Assembly: GCA_004366385.1 (NCBI GenBank)
Contig: SIRU01000064.1
Location: 79,557-143,556, forward strand
Direction of reading: 5' to 3'
DNA length: 64,000 bases
DNA from: Actinomycetota bacterium
Lineage (GTDB): Bacteria > Actinomycetota > Thermoleophilia > Gaiellales > Gaiellaceae
Of the stretch, positions 8,056 through 17,500 are shown one piece after another. The notes below the pieces were generated by a model. That model was not told the DNA's origin. It saw nothing but the letters and a program-made list of their open reading frames with translations, and searched no databases. The position numbers and the translations under genes were made by a program. Positions within the stretch are counted from its first letter, which is position 1. Each line of letters starts with the position of its first letter.

Positions 8056-8536
8056 GCTCGCCCTCCTCCTGACCGCTCTCGCCGCAGCCGGCTGCGGCGG
8101 GAGCGGCACGGCGTCTCCGGATCCGGTCGTCGTCGAAGGTGGCGAGTACGCCTTCGCGGCGCCCGGCGAGATGGAAGGCGGGCTGGTCTCGCTGCGGTTC
8201 GTCAACACCGGGGACGAGCCGCACGAGCTCGCGCTCGGCCGCATCGGCGAGGGGAACACGCTCGACGAGGCGGTCGCGGCCCTGGACGAGGGCGACGACG
8301 TGCCGTGGCTGGAGGACGTCGGCGGCGTCCCGCTGCTGTGGGCCTCGGTCGAGGACTTCGAGCGCTGGATCGAGGGCGGCCAGGAAGGAGTCTCGCCGCT
8401 GACCTTCCTCGGCGCCATGCAGTCCTTCCCGTCGGGCAGCTCCGTCTTCGTGATGCTCGAGCTCGAGGCGGGCCGGACGTACCGGCTCGAGGACGACCCG
8501 GGCGGCCTGCCGCCCGTCGAGATCGTCCCTCGCTAA
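8048..8536 (+). CDS. Lipoprotein with cupredoxin-like beta domain
   Basis: This 162-residue protein starts with a short signal peptide and a lipobox-like AAGC, predicting lipidation at Cys14. The mature part contains YAFAAPGEMEGGLVSLRFVNTG and DEPHELAL, a pattern of plastocyanin-like folds, but no complete copper ligand set is visible. The GTG start lies inside the end of the upstream membrane-protein gene, so the two are probably coupled. Its stop overlaps the glcF stop on the other strand. The function is unknown; the likely location is the outer face of the membrane. Confidence 0.65.
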   Translation: MRRLALLLTALAAAGCGGSGTASPDPVVVEGGEYAFAAPGEMEGGLVSLRFVNTGDEPHELALGRIGEGNTLDEAVAALDEGDDVPWLEDVGGVPLLWASVEDFERWIEGGQEGVSPLTFLGAMQSFPSGSSVFVMLELEAGRTYRLEDDPGGLPPVEIVPR

Positions 8537-9753
8537 CGGCGCACGCCGGCGAGGAGGCGCTGCGCGCCTGCGTTGCGGATCGACGCGTCCACGAGCTCGA
8601 TCGGGTGCAGCGCGGGGAGGGGCCGGCGCGCGCGGCGCAGCGCCTGCGAGACCTGGACGAGGCAGCCCGGGTTCGCACTCGCGAATGCGTGCGCGTGAGT
8701 CGCGAGGACGTGCACGGCCTTGCGGTCGCCGAGCTCGCGCGCGGCCTCGGGCTGCGTCACGTTGTAGATCCCGGCCGAGCCGCAGCAGAGCTCCTGCTCG
8801 GCGGGCTCGACGACCTCCAGGCCGGGGATGCGGGCGAGCGCGGGGAGCGACGCGAGCGGGAGCCGCTGCGCGTGCCGGAGGTGGCACGAGTCCTGGAGCG
8901 CGACTCGCAGCGGGAGGGGGTGGCGCGGCGCGCGCGGCCTCGTCTCCGCCAGGAGCTCGCCCACGTCGCGGACGCGCTCGGAGAACGTCTCCGCGCGTTC
9001 GTTGTCGAGTAGCCACCCGAGCTCCTTCAGGTGCGAGCCGCAGCCGGAGGCGTTCACGACCACGAGGTCGACGTCCTCGAAGGCGTCGATCAAGGAGCGC
9101 GCGAAGCGCTTCCCCTCCTCGAGCCGGCCCGCGTGGACGGAGAGCGCGCCGCAGCAGCCCTGGCGCGGCGCGACGACGTCGAAGCCCTCGGCCGCGAGCA
9201 CGCGCGCGGTCGCGGCGTTCACGTCGCCGAATACCGCCGACTGGACGCAGCCGGTGAGGAGGCCGGCGCGGGCTCGCCTCGGGCCGGCCGCGGGAGTCAC
9301 CTCGGGCACGGTCTCCCGGGAGCGCCAGCGCGGCGCGAGCTCGACGAGCGGCCGGAAGCGTCGCGGCATCGGCGCGACCCGGCCGAGCGGCGCGAAGCGG
9401 AGCGCTGCGCGCATGCGCCGGGGGTACGGCAGCGTGCGGAAGAGCAGCCCGCGCAGGGCGCGCTCGGCGAGCGGGCGCTCGTGCTCCTCCTCGACGGCCG
9501 CGCGCGTCGCCTCGATCAGCCGGTCGTAGCGCACGCCGGACGGGCACGAGCTGAGGCACGCCATGCATCCGAGGCAGCGGTCGAAGTGCTGCGTCACGGT
9601 CGCGTTCAGGGTCACCGTCCCGTCGAGTCGCGCGTCCATCAGGTGGATGCGCCCGCGCGGCGAGTCCATCTCCTCCCGCCAGAGCACGTACGTCGGGCAG
9701 GTCGGCAGGCAGAACCCGCAGTGGACGCAGTCGGCGGTCAGCTCGCGGATCAC
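8533..9753 (-). CDS. glcF: Glycolate oxidase iron-sulfur subunit
   Basis: The 406-residue protein carries two 4Fe-4S motifs, CVHCGFCLPTCP near residue 9 and CLGCMACLSSCP near residue 59. Two CCG cysteine-rich domains follow (QGCCGAL and the matching ELCCGSAG). This is the layout of GlcF, which passes electrons from glycolate or D-lactate oxidation to the respiratory chain. GTG 9753 is preferred to TTG 9789 because GGGAG lies about nine bases upstream. It is the last gene of glcD-glcE-glcF; an 80-base gap with a palindrome separates it from glcE. Confidence 0.9.
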   Translation of the reverse strand: MIRELTADCVHCGFCLPTCPTYVLWREEMDSPRGRIHLMDARLDGTVTLNATVTQHFDRCLGCMACLSSCPSGVRYDRLIEATRAAVEEEHERPLAERALRGLLFRTLPYPRRMRAALRFAPLGRVAPMPRRFRPLVELAPRWRSRETVPEVTPAAGPRRARAGLLTGCVQSAVFGDVNAATARVLAAEGFDVVAPRQGCCGALSVHAGRLEEGKRFARSLIDAFEDVDLVVVNASGCGSHLKELGWLLDNERAETFSERVRDVGELLAETRPRAPRHPLPLRVALQDSCHLRHAQRLPLASLPALARIPGLEVVEPAEQELCCGSAGIYNVTQPEAARELGDRKAVHVLATHAHAFASANPGCLVQVSQALRRARRPLPALHPIELVDASIRNAGAQRLLAGVRR

Positions 9754-9782
9754 GCGCGCTCCCGGACGTCCGCGACGCCCAC

Positions 9783-9797
9783 GTTGCAACTTGCAAC
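9783..9797. promoter_or_regulatory. Perfect palindrome upstream of glcF
   Basis: GTTGCAA-C-TTGCAAC is a 7-bp inverted repeat around one base, in the gap between glcE and glcF. A one-base loop cannot fold as RNA, so this is more likely a protein-binding site. On the minus strand it reads AAGTTGCAAC, close to AAGTTGTAAC of the second palindrome at 9914-9927. Confidence 0.5.
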
Positions 9798-9835
9798 TAG
9801 GCGTCCAATTCGGACGACGCGCGAACGAGCGGCTC

Positions 9836-10747
9836 TCACGCCAGGATCCCCTGCGGATCCAGGGAGTCCTTGATCCGCGCCGTCAGCCGTGCGAGGGCGT
9901 CGTCTGCTCGTAACAAGTTGTAACTTGGCTCGGTCTGGGCAGTCGTGTAGGCGATGCCGGGTGCGGGGCGGACGATCGCTTCGTCCAGGCCGGCGAGCGT
10001 CTCCGCGACGGCGCCCGGGTCGAAGCGGATCCGTCCGCGCGCGGCCCCTTGGCGCTCGCGGGACTCGTGCCAGACCTCCGGGCCCGCATCGTCGCCGCCG
10101 ACGAGAGCGCGCGCAGCGTCCAGCTGCGCCTCGACCGCGCGCTCCGAGCCCTCGAAGAGCACCGCGACGCGGCCGGGGTGGAGGACGTCGAGCGCGCTCG
10201 GCTCGAGCTGCGAGCGGCGGAGCATGGTGACCACGCCGGCCGCGTCCTCCGTCGCGATCACGAGCGTGCGCGCCGCCCTCGGCAGCGGATGCAGCCGGAA
10301 GCTCGCGCGCGCGATGAGCGCGAGCCGCCCGCGCGACCCGCAGACGAGCCTGCCTAGGTCGTACCCGGCGACGTTCTTCACGACCTTCCCGCCGGCGTTC
10401 GCGATCGTCCCGTCGGCGAGCACGAGGGTGACGCCGAGGAGGAGGTCGCGCGGCGCGCCGAAGCGGTGGCGCAGCGGGCCGGAGGCGTTCTCCGCCAGCA
10501 GCGCGCCGACCGTCGGGTCGCCCGGCGGGTCGAGCGAGAGCCGTTGCCCGGCTACCGCGAGCGCCGCGTGCAGCGCCGACAGCCGCACCCCCGCCTCGAC
10601 CGTGCACGTGAGGTCGCCGGCCTCGTGCTCGAGGACTCGCGACAGCCCCTCGGTCGTCAGCGACTCGCCGATCCGCAGCCGGCGCCTCTCCGCCGAAGCG
10701 GCCGCGAGCACGCGCGAGGCGTCCTCCAGGCTAGAGACGCTCGGCAA
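9836..10747 (-). CDS. glcE: Glycolate oxidase FAD-binding subunit
   Basis: This 303-residue protein is a shortened FAD-binding type 4 domain. It has the DPTVGALLAENASGPLRHRFG segment near residue 75 and GGKVVKNVAGYDL near residue 110, both typical of GlcE. TTG 10747 is chosen because GGAGAGGA (10761-10754) is well placed six bases upstream; an in-frame ATG at 10768 has no such site. The start overlaps the end of glcD by 17 bases. The 3' end holds a palindrome (9914-9927) encoded with TTG-TTA codons that are odd for this genome. Confidence 0.87.
   Translation of the reverse strand: MPSVSSLEDASRVLAAASAERRRLRIGESLTTEGLSRVLEHEAGDLTCTVEAGVRLSALHAALAVAGQRLSLDPPGDPTVGALLAENASGPLRHRFGAPRDLLLGVTLVLADGTIANAGGKVVKNVAGYDLGRLVCGSRGRLALIARASFRLHPLPRAARTLVIATEDAAGVVTMLRRSQLEPSALDVLHPGRVAVLFEGSERAVEAQLDAARALVGGDDAGPEVWHESRERQGAARGRIRFDPGAVAETLAGLDEAIVRPAPGIAYTTAQTEPSYNLLRADDALARLTARIKDSLDPQGILA
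9914..9927. promoter_or_regulatory. Palindrome within the 3' end of glcE
   Basis: CAAGTT-GT-AACTTG is a perfect 14-base palindrome inside the glcE coding sequence. It shares AAGTTGYAAC with the intergenic palindrome at 9783-9797 on the other strand. The codons here include TTG and TTA for leucine, the latter very rare in such GC-rich DNA. A regulator bridging both sites is possible but unproven. Confidence 0.4.
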
Positions 10748-12185
10748 CGCCGATCCTCTCCAACGCATGCATGCGGTACGGCCCGGGGACCTCGCCGCAG
10801 AGCCGCGGCGTGGGGACGACCTTCCCTGGGTTGCAGAGTCCGTCCGGGTCGAACACGCGCCGGACGCGGGAGAAGACCTCGAGGTCGCGCTCCGAGAACA
10901 TGCGCGGCATCGAGCAGGCCTTGTCCATCCCCACGCCGTGCTCGCCCGTGAGCGAGCCGCCGGCGTCGAGGCACGCCTCCAGGATCGCCTCCGCGAGCTC
11001 GCGCGCCCGCTCGGTCTCGCCCGCCTCGGCGTCGTAGAGCACGAGCGGGTGCAGGTTCCCGTCGCCCGCGTGGAACACGTTCCCGACCCGGAGGCCGTGC
11101 TCTGCGGAGAGCTCTGCGATCCGCCGCAGCACCTCGGGCAGCCGCGTGCGCGGGACGACGCCGTCCTGCACGTAGTAGTCGGTCGCGATCCGGCCCATGG
11201 CCGCGAACGCGGACTTGCGGCCCTTCCAGAGCAGCGCGCGCGCCGCGTCGTCGGCCGCCGCACGAACCTCGAACGCTCCCGCGGCGAGACACAGCCGCTC
11301 GACCTCGGCCGTGTCCTCCTCGACCTGCGCCGCGACGCCGTCCAGCTCGACGAGGAGCACCGCGCCGGCCCCCTCCGGGTAGCCGGGCGAGACAGCCAGC
11401 TCGGCGGCCTCGATCGTGAGGCGGTCCATCATCTCGATCGCGCCCGGGAGGATCCCTGCGGACACCATCGCCGAGACCGCGGCGCCTGCAGCATCCGTCG
11501 ACTCGAACCCGGCGAGCAGCGTCACGACCACCTCGGGCATCCGGACGATCCGCACCGTCACGCAAGTCACGATCCCGAGCGTCCCCTCGGAGCCGATGAC
11601 GAGCCCGAGCAGATCCGGCCCGTCCGGGTCGAGCGGCTTCCCGCCGAGCTCGACGGCCGCGCCGTCCGGGAGCACGAGCGTGAGCCCGGTGACGTGATGG
11701 ACGGTGAACCCGTGCTTCGGGCAGTGTGAGCCGCCGGAGTTCTCGGCGACGTTGCCGCCGATGGTGCACACCTGCTGGCTCGACGGGTCGGGCGCGTAGA
11801 AGAAGCCGTGCGGCGCGACCGCGCGCGTCACGTCGAGGTTCGCGACGCCCGGCTCGACGACGACGCGCTGGGAGTCGAGGTCGACCTCGAGGATGCGGTT
11901 CATCCGCGCGAGCGAGATCACGACGCCGCCCGCGACCGGCGTCGCGCCGCCGGAGAGCCCGGTGCCTGCGCCGCGCGCGACGAACGGGACGCCCTCGCGC
12001 GCGCAGGCGCGCACGACCCCCTGCACCTCCTCCGTCGAGGCGGGGAGAACGACGAGCTCCGGGATCGCGCGGTGCCCGGTGAGCCCGTCGCACTCGTACA
12101 CGCGCAGCTGCTCGGGCTCCGCGAGGACGTGCTCGGCGCCGAGGACGCCGCGGAGCTCGGCGGCGAAGGAGGCAGCGAGGGCCAT
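10731..12185 (-). CDS. glcD: Glycolate oxidase FAD-linked catalytic subunit
   Basis: This 484-residue protein has an FAD-binding type 4 domain (VPFVARGAGTGLSGG near residue 65, GGNVAENSGGSHCPKHG near 145 and VIGSEGTLGIVT near 200). A FAD-linked oxidase C-terminal domain follows with NVFHAGDGNLHP and LTGEHGVGMDK. It matches GlcD, which oxidises glycolate to glyoxylate; D-lactate oxidation is the usual alternative in this family. ATG 12185 is six bases after TAGACT (12197-12192), which starts with the ltrA TAG stop, so the glc operon may have its own leaderless promoter. Confidence 0.92.
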   Translation of the reverse strand: MALAASFAAELRGVLGAEHVLAEPEQLRVYECDGLTGHRAIPELVVLPASTEEVQGVVRACAREGVPFVARGAGTGLSGGATPVAGGVVISLARMNRILEVDLDSQRVVVEPGVANLDVTRAVAPHGFFYAPDPSSQQVCTIGGNVAENSGGSHCPKHGFTVHHVTGLTLVLPDGAAVELGGKPLDPDGPDLLGLVIGSEGTLGIVTCVTVRIVRMPEVVVTLLAGFESTDAAGAAVSAMVSAGILPGAIEMMDRLTIEAAELAVSPGYPEGAGAVLLVELDGVAAQVEEDTAEVERLCLAAGAFEVRAAADDAARALLWKGRKSAFAAMGRIATDYYVQDGVVPRTRLPEVLRRIAELSAEHGLRVGNVFHAGDGNLHPLVLYDAEAGETERARELAEAILEACLDAGGSLTGEHGVGMDKACSMPRMFSERDLEVFSRVRRVFDPDGLCNPGKVVPTPRLCGEVPGPYRMHALERIGVAERL

Positions 12186-12194
12186 GCGCCGAGT

Positions 12195-13369
12195 CTAGGC
12201 CCGGCTCTCGAGCCCGGCGCGGAGCTCGCGCAGGCGTGCCGACTCGACGGCGAGCGCGGCGACGAGCGCGCCGACCGAGAGCGAGAGCACGACGAGCGCA
12301 TCCGCGTCGTCGAGCGTGAGGACGACCGCGACGATGACGATCGCGGCGCCGATCCGCTCCCACGCGAGCGCCCGGAGCACGCGGTAGCGGATGAGCACGA
12401 ACCCGAGGAGAAAGAGCGCCAGCCCGAGGCCGAGCGCTGCGCGCCCCGCCTCCGAGAGCGGCTCGGCGGGCGCCGACAGCGTCTTCTTCGCCGCGACCGC
12501 GAGGAGCACGATCCCGAGCACGATCGGGTAGTGGAAGAACGTGTACACGTCGCGGGCGAGCGGCCCGCGCCGGACGGCCCGGCGCGACCCAGGGCACGCT
12601 CGGCTGCGAGCTGGACGAGGTCGAAGTACGCCCACCACGCCGCGGCGGCGCCTGCGAGCGCTACGGTCACGGCGAGCGCGTACGTCAGGTCCTGCTCGAG
12701 CCCCTCCGCGGCGAGGCCGATCGCGACGATCGACTCGCCGAGCGCGATGATCACGATCAGCCCGTAGCGCTCGGCGAAGTGGGAGGCCGAGACCTGGAAC
12801 CCCGAGGCGGAGCGGCCTGCAAAGAGCGTTCCGAGGACGTCGATCGCGAGCGACGCGACCCAGAGCCAGGTGCGCGCGGGGTCGTTCACGAGCCCACCCG
12901 CGAGGACGAGCGCTGGCGCGACCAGGAACCACGGCGCGAGTCGCGCGACCGCGGCGAGCTGGACGGGGTCGTGGCGAACGCCCCAGAGGTAGAGCGCGAC
13001 GTGCAGCACGCGGACGGCGAGATAGGCGACCGCGAACCAGGCCGCCTCGTCCGCGAACGCGTCCGGCACGGCGAGCGCCATGAGGAAGACGGCGAGCATG
13101 GCGCCGAAGAGGAAGAGCCGCGTGGGCACGTTCTCGACGTCGATCGCGTCCGTCAGCCACGCGTACGCCGACCACGCCCACCAGACGAGCGCGAAGACGA
13201 GCGCGGCGCGCGCGAAGCCCTCGGCCGACGTGTCCGCGAGCACGAGCGTCGCGACCTGCGTGAACGCGAACACGAAGACGAGGTCGAAGAAGAGCTCGAT
13301 GAAGCCCGTTCGTTTCTCCTCCTCGGCCTCGGTGACTGGAGCGAGGGCGCGCTCGTCGGCCGTCGTCAT
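12195..13369 (-). pseudogene. ltrA: LtrA-like membrane protein, frameshifted
   Basis: Reading from ATG 13369 gives a low-temperature-requirement A-like protein (EKRTGFIELFFDLVFVFAFTQ, then ASHFAERYGLIVIIALGESIVAIG) as far as about 12585. The homology (ARDVYTFFHYPIVLGIVLLAVAAKKTL) then continues in a different frame down to 12195. A single indel in the G/C-rich stretch near 12560-12595 would restore about 391 residues with ten or so helices. It is either a recent pseudogene or a sequence error. The start overlaps the npdG stop as ATGA, so the genes are coupled. Confidence 0.85.
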
Positions 13370-13902
13370 CGCGGCTCGAAGCGGTAGACGAAGAAGCCAC
13401 GGCCCTGCGTGTACGCGAGCCGGATGACGAGGTGCGCGAGCGCCTCGACGAGCGGCGTCTGGTCCGAGCCGCCCACGTCGACCGGCTCGAAGCCGAGATC
13501 GCGGACGAGCTCCGCCGTGATCCCCTTCGCGCCGTCGTCGTCGCCGCAGAGGACGAGCGACGCCGGCCGCTCGGGCGGCGTCTCGTGCATGAAGGTGGCG
13601 AAGACAGTGTTGAAGGCCTTCACGTAGCGCGCGCCCGGGGCGAGCGCCGCGATCTCGAGTCCTCCCGGCCCGCCGGAGACGTTGTTCGTCGCGTCGACCA
13701 GCACCTTCCCGTCCAGCGGCCCCGCGGCGGCGAGCGCCTCCGCCACGGCCCGCGCGGGCAGGGCGAGGACGACGACGTCGACCGGGCCGGCGGTCTCCGC
13801 GACGGTGTCCCGGCTCGAGACCGACACGTCGTGCCCTCGCTCGCGCCACGTCGCCGCGAGGGCGCTCCCGACCCGTCCTCCTCCGAGAATGCCGATCCGC
13901 AC
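13366..13902 (-). CDS. npdG: NADP oxidoreductase, coenzyme F420-dependent family
   Basis: This 178-residue protein begins with the Rossmann motif GILGGGRVGSALA. It contains VVVLALPARAV, VDATNNV and YVKAFNT, as in F420-dependent NADP oxidoreductases (NpdG/Fno), which move hydride between F420 and NADP. It is shorter than canonical NpdG, so its cofactor use is uncertain. GTG 13902 lies seven bases after TAGGAA (13915-13910), which begins with the TAG stop of the upstream SnoaL-like gene. It is coupled to ltrA downstream. Confidence 0.75.
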   Translation of the reverse strand: MRIGILGGGRVGSALAATWRERGHDVSVSSRDTVAETAGPVDVVVLALPARAVAEALAAAGPLDGKVLVDATNNVSGGPGGLEIAALAPGARYVKAFNTVFATFMHETPPERPASLVLCGDDDGAKGITAELVRDLGFEPVDVGGSDQTPLVEALAHLVIRLAYTQGRGFFVYRFEPR

Positions 13903-13912
13903 GACCGGATTC

Positions 13913-14308
13913 CTACACGGACCAGAAGTTCTCGAACTCCTGGGCGTCGGTCGGGAGCGCGAGCACCTCGCTGACGACGCCGTCCTCCATCCGGAAGAGC
14001 AGGACTTGGTCGAGCTCGAGCGTCCGCCCGCGCCGCGTGCCCCGTGCGGTGTAGTACGCCGCCGCCCGGTCGCCGCTCACCAGCACGTCGTGCAGCGTGG
14101 AGCCGTAGGTGCCGTCGGTCTCCTTCGGCAGCCGGGCGAGGAAGCGGAAGATCTCCTCGCGTCCCCGGTACACGCCGGCCATGACCCCGTCGCCGGGGAC
14201 CGTCCAGACCGCGTCCTCGGCGAAGAGCCCTCGCAGAGCGAGGCCCTCCTTGCGCGCGAAGGCGTCGAAGATCCTGCGCACGAGCGCCTCGTTAGCGGCC
14301 GCGCCCAC
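13913..14308 (-). CDS. SnoaL/NTF2-like small protein
   Basis: The 131-residue protein has the NTF2-fold pattern: N-terminal helices (NEALVRRIFDAFARKEGLALRGLFAEDAVW), GVYRGREEIFRFLARLP near residue 47, and late beta strands (LELDQVLLFRMEDGVVSEV). Such proteins include isomerases, hydrolases and ligand binders, so no reaction is assigned. GGAGGAG just upstream supports GTG 14308. It overlaps the 71-residue gene upstream by 17 bases, suggesting co-translation. Confidence 0.75.
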   Translation of the reverse strand: MGAAANEALVRRIFDAFARKEGLALRGLFAEDAVWTVPGDGVMAGVYRGREEIFRFLARLPKETDGTYGSTLHDVLVSGDRAAAYYTARGTRRGRTLELDQVLLFRMEDGVVSEVLALPTDAQEFENFWSV

Positions 14309-14507
14309 GCGACTCCTCCCAGCGGTCCAGAAGCCCCTCGACGTGGCGCCGCTGTGCGTCCGTGAACTCGAGCTGGTCGAGCAGGCGCCTTGCCTCGGCC
14401 GGGTCGTCGTTCGCGACGGCGGCCTCGAGGTGCTCGCGGATCGGGGTCGGCTGGCGCAGCTGGCGGCGAAGCCAGCGCAGGAGGCTCACCGTCGCCTGGT
14501 CGGTCAC
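14292..14507 (-). CDS. Small helical protein of unknown function
   Basis: This 71-residue charged protein is predicted to be all helical (LLRWLRRQLRQP, then EHLEAAVANDDPAEARRLLDQL). I do not recognise a family. GTG 14507 lies six bases after TAACGT (14519-14514), whose first three bases are the TAA stop of the upstream AMP-ligase gene. It probably forms a unit with the SnoaL-like gene that it overlaps. Confidence 0.6.
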   Translation of the reverse strand: MTDQATVSLLRWLRRQLRQPTPIREHLEAAVANDDPAEARRLLDQLEFTDAQRRHVEGLLDRWEESRGRGR

Positions 14508-14516
14508 GCCGTGACG

Positions 14517-17500
14517 TTACTCGGCGCGCTGCTCGTCCGTCTCGCTCGCCTCGTCGGCCGCGCCGGAGTCGTCGGGCTCGGCCTTTCCTTCCGGCATCTC
14601 CTCACCGGTGAGGCTGTACGCGCTGAGGCGCGACGAGAGCCCGTCCATCCACGTCGTCGGCTCCACCTCGTCGCCGGGCTCGGCTGCCTTCCTGCGCCGC
14701 CCGCGCCGCTTCGGCTGGGGAGCGGGACGGCCCTTCGCCTCGGGCGCGCGGCCGCGCTCCTGTGGGCGTGGCGCTTCCGGCGCGTCGCGCGAGATCCCCG
14801 GGAACTCGCTGAGCGGCGGCAGGCCGAGGTTCTCGAGCGCGGGCTCGGGGGGCTCCGAGATCGCGTGCGTGGACTCCGGGAACCCGGCGCTCGGCCACGT
14901 CTCGGCCGGCGGGTCAGGCTGCACGACCGGACCACTCGGCGGGTCCTCGCCCCGATCCGGGTCGACGATGTAGTCCGGCAGCGGCCCGTGCTCGACGGGC
15001 TCGTCGGCGAGCGGGTCGGCCACGATCTCCGGCGGGCGCGGTGCGCTCTCCGGCTCGATCACCAGATCCGCCACCGGGTCGGCCTCGAGCTCGGGCTCGA
15101 CGTCGGCTTCGACCTCGGCCTCCGGCTCGAGGATCGGCTCGGCGGCGTGTGTCGGCTCGGTCTCTGCCTCGTTCGTCGGTTCCGCGTCCGGCTCCGGCAC
15201 GATCTCGGCCTGCTCCGGCTCGCCGGGCCCGATGCTCGGGACGGGCGACCAGACCGCCTCGAACGGCGCCTCGGGCTCCGGCTCGCGCACGGGCTCGAGG
15301 CTCGGGAGCGGCGTCCAGACGACGCCTCGCTGCTCCGGTTCGGGCTTTGACTCGGGCTCGGGAGCCGCCTCCGGGACAGGCGGCGTGGTCTCGACGAGGG
15401 CCTCGGCTGCCGGCGCGTCGATCGTGGCGGTCGACTCGGGCTCCGGGTCGGGCACGGCCTCGAGCGCGGGCTGCGTGGCCTCCTCCTCGGCTGCGTCGGC
15501 CTCGGGCTCCGGAGGCGGCTCGGGAGCGACCGGCTGCGCCTCGGTCTGGATCGGCTCGGCAGGGAGCGGCTCGGCGCGGAGCTCGGCGACCGGCTCGAAC
15601 TCGGCCACGTGCTCGGGCTCCGGGTCGGCCGCCGGCTCGGGGGCGGGCTCCGGCGCCGACTCGGCCGGCATCGGCTCGGGCGGATCGTCCTGCGGCCGCG
15701 CGCCCCAGTTCGGGAGCGGGACGCTCCACTCGGGAGGCCGTGAGAGCGCTTGGCCGCCCGGCTCCTCGGGAGCCGGCTGCGGCCGGGACGGTTGCTCGGG
15801 CTCGGCGGGCTCGGGCTGCGCCCTGGGAGCCGTCTCCGCGCGCGGCGCTGCATGCTCGACATCCACGACCGCCTCGGGCTCCGCAGGCCCGCCCAGGTCG
15901 TAGTCCGGGAGCGGCTCGAGGACGGGCTCCGGCGGGGGCTCCGGTGCGGCGATCGGCTCGGCGAGCACCTCTGCGACCGGATGAACGGTCTCGGGCTCCG
16001 GCTCCGGCTCGGGAGGGACGATGTAGTCGGGAAGCGGCTCGCCGGCCTCGTCCACGGCCGGAGGCGCGGAGGACGAGGCGGTGCCGCCGTCTGCGGGCCA
16101 CGGCTCCAGCATCCCGGCCCACGGGTCGGGCTCGTCGTCGCCGTCGGTCGTCGGCGGCAGGTCCCAGAGCGGGCGGCCGACGACGAGGCGCTCGCGCAGC
16201 TCGAGCCTGCGGATCTTGCCGCCCGGCGCCGTCGGGAGCTCGTCCACGAACTCGATCTCGCGCGGGACGGCGTGGTCGGGGAGGACCTGCCCGACCTCGT
16301 GCCGGAGCTCCGCCTCGAGCTGCTCGGACGTCGTAACCCCGGCGGCAGGCACGACGAACGCGCGGACGAACTGGCCGCCTCGCTCGAGGTCGCGCACGCC
16401 GACCACGGCTGCGGCGGACACGGAGTCGTGGGCCCGGAGCGCGCGCTCGGTCTCGTGCGGGCCGAAGCTCTCGCCGCGGCTCGTGATCATGTCCGCGCTG
16501 CGGCCCACGAACCAGAAGAAGCCGTCGTCGTCGACCGTGGCGATGTCACCGGTCGCGTACCAGTCGCCGCGGAAGGCCTGCTTGGTCTCCTCGGGGGACT
16601 CCCAGTAGCCCGCGAACAGCGTCGGCGGGCGGCCGCGCACGGCCAGCTCACCCTCGACGCCCGGCGGCAGCTCGTTCCCCTGATCGTCGACGACCGCGAC
16701 TTGGTGACCGGGGAGCGGGTAGCCGAGCGAGCCGGGCCGGAAGCCGGCCTCGCCGCTGTTCGCCACCACAATGCCGGTCTCGACCTGGCCGTACCCGTCG
16801 TGGATCGTCAGCCCCCACGCCTCCTCGAAGACACGGCTGACCTCGGGGTCGAGCTGGTCGCCGGTCGAGACGAGCCGTCGCAGCTGCGGCGGCTGGAACC
16901 TCGTCACCTCGCGGAGCTCGGCGAGCGCGGCGTACTCCGCGGGGCTCTGGCAGAGGACGGTCACGCCCAGGCGGTAGATGAGGTCGAGACGCTCGAGCGC
17001 GTCGAAGGGGCCGTCGTGCAGCAGCGTCTCGGCGCCCCGCGACCAGGGGCCGATGAGCGCGTACAGGATGGAGACGAACGAGCCGGGGTCGGCGGGCGCC
17101 CAGACTGCGTCACCGCGGCCGGCGTCCAGCCAGTGCTCGGCGGCGACGCGCGAGGCGAAGACGGAGCCGTGCGAGTGCCCGACCGGCTTGGGCGTCCCGG
17201 ATGTCCCGGCCGTCGAGAGCACGAAGGCGAGGTCCCGCGCGGACGTGTCATGGGTCGGCGCGTGCTCCGCGACCGTGTCGAGGAGGCCGCGCCCCTCGTC
17301 GACGTAGAGCACCTGCGGCCGCTCGACCATGCGTGCGATCTCCGGCTCGACGGACGGCTCGGCGACGATCAGCTCCGCGCCCGTCCGCTCGACCCGGACG
17401 TCGAGCGTCTCGGCCGTCACGTGGGGCGAGCCGGGGACGACGACCGCCCCCACCTTCAGGCAGGCGAGGACGACCTCGAGCCAGTCGACGTTCGTCCCCG

